From Batkoa obscura (Eukaryota > Entomophthoromycota > Entomophthoromycetes > Entomophthorales > Batkoaceae), in the NCBI GenBank assembly GCA_030770535.1, contig JASVEC010000039.1, positions 62,001 to 126,000 on the forward strand: DNA of 64,000 bases. The letters are read 5' to 3'. The translations under genes and the position numbers were made by a program. The notes under the pieces were generated by a model, which saw only the letters and a list, made by a program, of their open reading frames with translations, was not told the origin of the DNA and made no database searches. Shown piece after piece: positions 58,720 through 64,000 of this stretch; position 1 is the stretch's first letter; each line of letters opens with the position of its first letter.

Positions 58720-59724
58720 TTACACTTTGTTCGTTTGATTCTCAATACTTGGTTTATTCTTTACAAAAAATTGAATTGCTCTTGCTCTTGTAGGTTTATG
58801 AAGTAATAAAGTTAATATTGGATTACAACAGGAAGTAGCAGCAAATGATATGGGATTTAAACAATCCATTGGAAGATTGGGATCTCCATTAAATAATTCA
58901 TATAACAAAGCTACAATAAAAGGTAAAAAACAAATATTATATATTACTATAAAAACAATACAACGTCGATTCACTTTATCATTCTTTTTGATCGGGTTTG
59001 TATTTAAATTTTCATTTAAATAATTACATATTCCTTCTCCAATATTAGGTATACCACGGTTAATTTCATTTGTTAAATGATTAAGTTCTACACTGATTTT
59101 TTTAGAATAACAAATAATCTTTAAATAAAAATAAGTCATAGCAATACCACAGATCGTTAACAAAAGTGAAGTGATTAGGTAAAAAGCCATACTAATATTG
59201 TCCTCCCACATTAATAATTCGCAATAAGCTCCAGATGGCATTAATCGTATCTTTTTAAAAATGGCTGCTAATATATACAATAACCATAATATTAAGATTA
59301 ATGTAGAGGATATTGAAAACCAAGTAGATGCTTTAAGCCTTATATTTTTAGTAATTAAAAGAAATCTCTCTAAACTTAATATTCCAATTAGTAATAGTGA
59401 AGATGCATGTAAAGCATTTAATACCACTCCATTTAAAACTCGAAACCATGGTTGATAGAATAAATCGAAATTGGTGATTAATAATGGTACATCTAATAAT
59501 ATAGTGGAAATTGAAGCTATTATATCAACTAAAGCAATTGAAGTTACTAACCTTGTATCCACCGTCTTCTTTTCCTTGAGTTGAAATACAAAGAATAACA
59601 CCAGGAAATTCATTATAAAGCCTATTACTGATAGTGCTATAACTGCGTAAAGAATATCGTATTTAATAAGCGAAGAATACTGTAAGATCTCAGTTATCGT
59701 TTTATCAGATTGAATATCGTCCAT
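58720..59724 (-). CDS. Class-A (rhodopsin-like) seven-transmembrane receptor
   Basis: An intronless gene of 334 residues with seven hydrophobic segments at about 25-48, 58-82, 97-118, 135-156, 178-204, 253-276 and 289-309. Segment 3 ends in SLERFLLI (E/DRY-like, Glu119-Arg120). Segment 6 has CFLPF (CWxP-like). Segment 7 has NPILTLL, equivalent to NPxxY but without the Tyr, followed by a basic helix-8-like tail. Segment 3 lacks the usual Cys that pairs with the loop-2 Cys (168). Most fungal receptors are of other classes, so a class-A-like receptor fits an early-diverging fungus. The ligand is unknown. A G-alpha gene 33 kb away is a possible partner by inference only. Confidence 0.8.
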   Translation of the reverse strand: MDDIQSDKTITEILQYSSLIKYDILYAVIALSVIGFIMNFLVLFFVFQLKEKKTVDTRLVTSIALVDIIASISTILLDVPLLITNFDLFYQPWFRVLNGVVLNALHASSLLLIGILSLERFLLITKNIRLKASTWFSISSTLILILWLLYILAAIFKKIRLMPSGAYCELLMWEDNISMAFYLITSLLLTICGIAMTYFYLKIICYSKKISVELNHLTNEINRGIPNIGEGICNYLNENLNTNPIKKNDKVNRRCIVFIVIYNICFLPFIVALLYELFNGDPNLPMDCLNPISFAATSCCNPILTLLLHKPTRARAIQFFVKNKPSIENQTNKV

Positions 59725-61064
59725 GCTTATTAATTGTATAAAATATTAAATAATTGAGTTCATATAAACTGATAAGAAAGTAAGGTTGAAATTGAGTCAC
59801 TTCAAATAAAATAAATAAAATTAAAGGATAGTTAGGTATGACATTTAAAATTTAATTAAATAAATTATTAAATTTAATTTGGAGTTCGAATAAATTTGAT
59901 AGGTGAAATTAAGTGAATTAGTTACACCAATTTTTGTTGTATTGAAAATAGAATTTTCAAATAGAATTTTCAAATAGAATTTTAGTTTAGCTAATTCATA
60001 AATATGACAAAATACGCGGGTCAATAATGAAATTAGTCCTGCTTTAGTTTTAGAAAGCAATGCTTATTTATTTTTAGAAACTATTCTGTTCTGGTTTCGC
60101 CTTAAGCCTTAATCTAGCCTTTACTTAATATAGGAAATGCAATAAATAGAATTTCAAATATTGTCTTAAAGCTTGATAAATAAATACCGAAACGACTACA
60201 AATTCTATTTTATAAGTTTAATATAAGGCATTTTTAATATTATATTTTAGGTGCTTACGTTAACATATATAAACTCATAATCTTTTAATAATAAGCTTTT
60301 ATACTTTATAATAGAGGGTAAAGTTAACAAATTTTAATATTTGAATTGAATAATAACTATAATTACTAATAAAAAGTTTATTAGTAATCTAAACTTGCAA
60401 TCAATGACATTTAAATTTACGGATTTTAAATTCGTTCTTTAGTAATAAACCCATACTTTTCACCTCAGCAATAGCTACGCTTTTATAAGCAAATCCTTTT
60501 GTTATGTTAATAAACAATTCGTATTATTTTACCTTCACAATTAGAATAATAGATTAAAAATAAATTGAGTACATTTGTAACAAATAAGCTTTAAAAAGTT
60601 TTAAATTAAACTCAAAGTTATTCTTTATATTTTTACTATTGCAGAAACTACTCTCTTTAAAATTAAACACATTGAATTAATAACTACAGCTAAAAGATAA
60701 TGTTAATGAATTCAAAACTTTAGTCCCATTTGTTAGAATAAACTCAAGGTGGAATTATGAGAACATAATTAAAATATTAATACCATTCTTATTATTTTTT
60801 TATTTTATTTAAATTAAAAAAATCTTACATCATTCGCTATTAAGTCCCTAATTAATTTAAAATAAAAACGCCGAATTCATTAACAAAGAAGCAAAAATAA
60901 ATATTTAACATTCAACTTGACATTTAATTAAAAAAATATAAAATTCTAATATTATTATATTTCAAAGGTGTAAATTAGAAAAGTAAAGGATGATAATAAC
61001 AAAAAAATAAGAATACCAAATAAATACCAACATGTCTAAAAATTACTTGATATGTTAATTCTAT
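59725..61064. other. Intergenic spacer
   Basis: No convincing gene is visible. A 13-bp tandem repeat (AAATAGAATTTTC, about three copies) lies at 59946-59983. Confidence 0.45.
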
Positions 61065-61861
61065 CTACTCTCTCTCTTTACGTAAATCTTTGTAAGAAGC
61101 GGCTTCTTGATAAGCTATCCCTGCTCTAATTACTGCTGTAGCTGAAGTCATTAATGCGGCTGATACTTTCTCATGTAAATTATATTGTTCATCCAATTCC
61201 AGTGCTTTATTAATACCTACTTTACCAACTTCCCAACACATACTTTGGACCCCAATATATTTGTCAATAGCTTGAGCTTTTTGAATCGTATAACTTACAG
61301 TTGAGCGTACAGCATCAGGTAAAGGAGATTGTTTTAAAGCTACTGCTCCTGCTACTGCAGCTTGAACTACCCTATCAGATAATGTAGATGGTTTATTGTT
61401 TTTACCATCTTGACCTCTCTTTTGATCTATACCATCGTTTAAATTAATACTTGATAAACTACTTTCACTTGCAACCCGCCTTATATTATTAGTATCATAT
61501 GAAGCTTTAAAAAATAATAATTACCTTGGAACATGTGGAAGTTCAACAGCATGAACTTTACGAGATATAATTGTGGCAAATTTATGTTTAATTAATTTAT
61601 TACGTTTTGGATCTTTACTTTCTAAAAAAATTAGTTTACAATAATATAAAAATGAATAGAACTACCTGGTAGTGCATCTATCATTGAAGATAAAGCCTCA
61701 AAATATAAATCAATAGCAACTTCATTATCGCCTCTACAATCTTCGTCAATAGCTCTTAAAGTACATTGAATAGATTCATCAATTTTCTGATGATTAAAGA
61801 CACCGCCATTTTGTTTAGTTGTAAAAGGGATAAGGTTCCATGGTAAACTTAAAACGCTCAT
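61065..61861 (-). CDS. MIT-domain protein
   Basis: Three exons (61861-61666, 61621-61525, 61479-61065) give 235 residues, with introns of 44 and 45 bases. Residues about 25-65 look like an MIT domain (ESIQCTLRAIDEDCRGDNEV, then AIDLYFEALSSMIDALP), the three-helix module that binds ESCRT-III tails and works in endosomal sorting. The C-terminal half is an Ala-rich helical region (LSDRVVQAAVAGAVALKQS, KAQAIDKYIG, KVSAALMTSATAVIRAG) with some resemblance to senescence-type domains of spartin-like proteins. Intron 2 has a TACTAAT branch site. The exact partner is unknown. Confidence 0.72.
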
Positions 61862-63029
61862 GATTAAAGAAAAAAATTGAATATAAAAACTTTTAAATAA
61901 ATAACAAGGTAAAATTTTTAAAACTAAAAAAAAGAATAAATTTATAATTTTTCTGTTTATCTATTTATTTTTAAAGCCTACAACTTGATATGATACATTT
62001 GATTAATTGTGACTTTTAGCCTCCCTCTTCACTAATTTTTAAAAACTTGATTGGTTTTTCATATCTTTTCACCAATTAAATACTGTTTTAACACCCACAT
62101 TTAAACTAAGATAACGAAATGAGTAAGATCAACTAAGTAACAAAATATTAACGTCTACTAATAAGAATATCAAGGTAACGAAGATTTTTTTCAAAAAACT
62201 TGATATTTGATATATCCTTTATATTAATTGATTTATTAAAACAATTAATCAAAGTAAAAACTAAGATAAAAAAATAGTTATCAAACTAGATTAAATATTA
62301 AAATAATAAGACTATTAGATAACATGTAGATAAGTGTAAACTTTATGGTCTTTAGCTACTGTTTTATTCTGTTGAAAAGACACGTACAGTTATTTAAAAT
62401 TATATTAAAACTAATAAGTTATTTTTAGATTACAATTTTATTTCATTTGTTTCCTAATGAATAATTCCATTCTTTAGAATTCTTCTATTTATGTTTTTGA
62501 AAACATTCACTATTATTAAATAAAAAGTAAAAATATTATAAGGGGATGTATTTTTTTGTTTAAGAATTTTAATTTTATTAACAATCTTCTCAATCAAGTA
62601 GTGCTTAAAAAATAGAAAAAGTGATGAAACCAAAAAAAACATCCCCAATTGAATTTTATTTTTTATTTTTAAAATATTACTTTAAATGTTAATTTTTGAA
62701 TATAATATCTCTTATAAAATATAAGGATAAAAGTTTTTATGAAAGCTAGTTTTTATTAATAACATATTTTATTAGTATATTAGGCATAAGTAAATAATAT
62801 GATTTTATAGTATAACAATAATGTAAAAAGTGCTTTCTAGGGTATAATTATAATTATAATTATTTTATAGTATCATTTGACTTGTACTTTTGTTTATAAA
62901 TAATAGCATTCAAGTTTTTAAAAACAATAAACTCATAATAAATACAATTTCATAAACGACATTATCTTATCATTTATTATATATTTTTAATTTTAATATC
63001 TCTACTAAATTGATTGAAATTTCAATTTA
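61862..63029. other. Intergenic spacer holding MITE copy I
   Basis: A+T-rich DNA with no gene that I can see. The MITE at 62537-62649 lies downstream of the uL22m stop. Confidence 0.45.
62537..62649 (-). mobile_element. MITE copy I
   Basis: A reverse-orientation copy, slightly longer than the others because of a small internal A/T duplication. The ends are worn: TATAAGGGGATGTATTTTTT at the left and AACATCCCCAATT at the right. Confidence 0.82.
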
Positions 63030-64000
63030 TTACCAATTATAAAATGGTTTTGGGTTATAAATTGGTCGAGTATCTCTATGAGGATGCCAAACATTACGAC
63101 GAAGATAAAAACCTTTAATTTTACGACGTTCATTCATCCCTTCAACAGTTGGCTTTGGATTTTCTACTTTTTCTTTAAATATAAATTTCATATGGCAAAA
63201 TGGATGTTCTTTTAAACCAAATCTTCCTCTTCCTTTAATATCTATTAAATTAGTTATATAATTTCCTTTTCCTACCCATGCTTGAGCTAGATAAAGATTA
63301 AATAAAATGACAAATAATGATTAATTTTATCGTGTTTAAAAAATGAATACAAAATTAGTTACCAATATACATACGCTCGGGATCAAATTTTTTTTGTAAT
63401 TGAGCATTTTTTCTAGAAAATACTAAAGCATTCATAATTTTTTTACTAGCTCTTTTTTGGGAAAATTGCATTTGTAAAATAGCTTGATTAATTGATAGCC
63501 CAGATATTTGGTTTGCTAATAACATTAATTTACGTAACCCAATTTTAAAATTGGTGGTAGAATAACGATACTATAAAGATATCATTAATGTTATTAAAAT
63601 AAAGGTTTGATATATATTATATTATATTATATTATATATTATACTATATATTAATAATTACCTCTCTTTCTATTGGTATACCATATTTATCTAATTCTAC
63701 TTTAGTTTCAATTTCTTTAAATGTTTGAGAAAATAAAGATGAAGCGGATTGATCTGGTTTAACTGGTTGTTCTGGTTTTTCTTCTAATAATTTAACATTG
63801 GTATGAAATTTTTTAAATTCTATTTTTGAGGCAATTAATCTATTTAATTAATTATTAATCTTTGTTATTCTTTAAATTGAATATTAATATTTACTTTGGA
63901 GCAGATAGTTGAGCATTTAAGTTTAATTTAGTTAAACTTTTAGCTAATTGAAATTACAGTAAGTTAATATTATTATTATTAAATGAATATTATTTTACTT
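63030..64000 (-). CDS. Mitochondrial ribosomal protein uL22m, partial at its 5' end
   Basis: Several short exons read toward the left; the first exon lies beyond the window because an intron is open at the right edge. uL22m is a large-subunit protein of the mitochondrial ribosome near the peptide exit tunnel. Family blocks are present: KIGLRKLMLLANQISGLSIN, AILQMQFSQKRASKKIMNAL, and DIKGRGRFGLKEHPFCH. The C-terminus is a basic extension (GFYLRRNVWHPHRDTRPIYN) ending PFYNW. An (ATATT)n-like run sits in an intron near 63609-63650. The part seen is intact. Confidence 0.82.

Overview
The window looks like nuclear DNA from an early-diverging, filamentous-type fungus with a very A+T-rich genome. 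Genes are split by many short introns (about 44-70 bp, GTAAGT/GTAAAT donors, TACTAAT-like branch sites). It carries a fungus-specific KCH potassium transporter, a fungal-type G-alpha and a CsbD/Hmp1-like protein. It also keeps trafficking genes that budding yeast lacks (BORCS5, TRAPPC12, dymeclin) and a class-A-like seven-transmembrane receptor. I cannot name the species; an Entomophthoromycotina- or Glomeromycotina-like AT-rich lineage is a guess.

Layout. 0-2.5 kb: exocyst subunit Exo84 (minus). 2.8-20.4 kb: an accessory region made of tandem copies of a module: a 99-aa CsbD-like gene (+; 7.1, 12.8, 19.2 kb), a membrane-anchored alpha/beta-hydrolase gene (-; 2.8, 8.3, 13.9 kb), and in two copies a conserved reading frame with no ATG (11.1, 16.9 kb). 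The array stops at an inverted repeat near 20.1-20.4 kb. 21.1 kb: a small secreted peptide gene. 24.1-36.5 kb: a compact host block: G-alpha, BORCS5, TRAPPC12, dymeclin and an Asn-rich protein. 39.7-45.6 kb: amino-acid transporter, mitochondrial branched-chain ketoacid dehydrogenase kinase, tRNA-Leu(UAA) and a Lines-like gene. 46.3-48.8 kb: an intronless, broken eEF2 copy. 51.9-55.1 kb: a fourth hydrolase paralog and KCH. 55.4-64 kb: Prp31, a second secreted peptide, the receptor, an MIT-domain protein and the start of mitochondrial uL22m.

Ten copies of a ~105-bp terminal-inverted-repeat element (a MITE) are scattered through the window, almost all in intergenic DNA. They sit at non-equivalent positions in the duplicated modules, so they arrived after the duplication.

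The host block is rich in membrane-traffic genes (Exo84, BORCS5, TRAPPC12, dymeclin, MIT protein). The receptor and the Gi-like alpha subunit could belong to one signalling path, but that is inference. The most novel parts are the CsbD/hydrolase array, the paired 79-aa secreted peptides with a GIGK-type amphipathic tail, and the MITE family.
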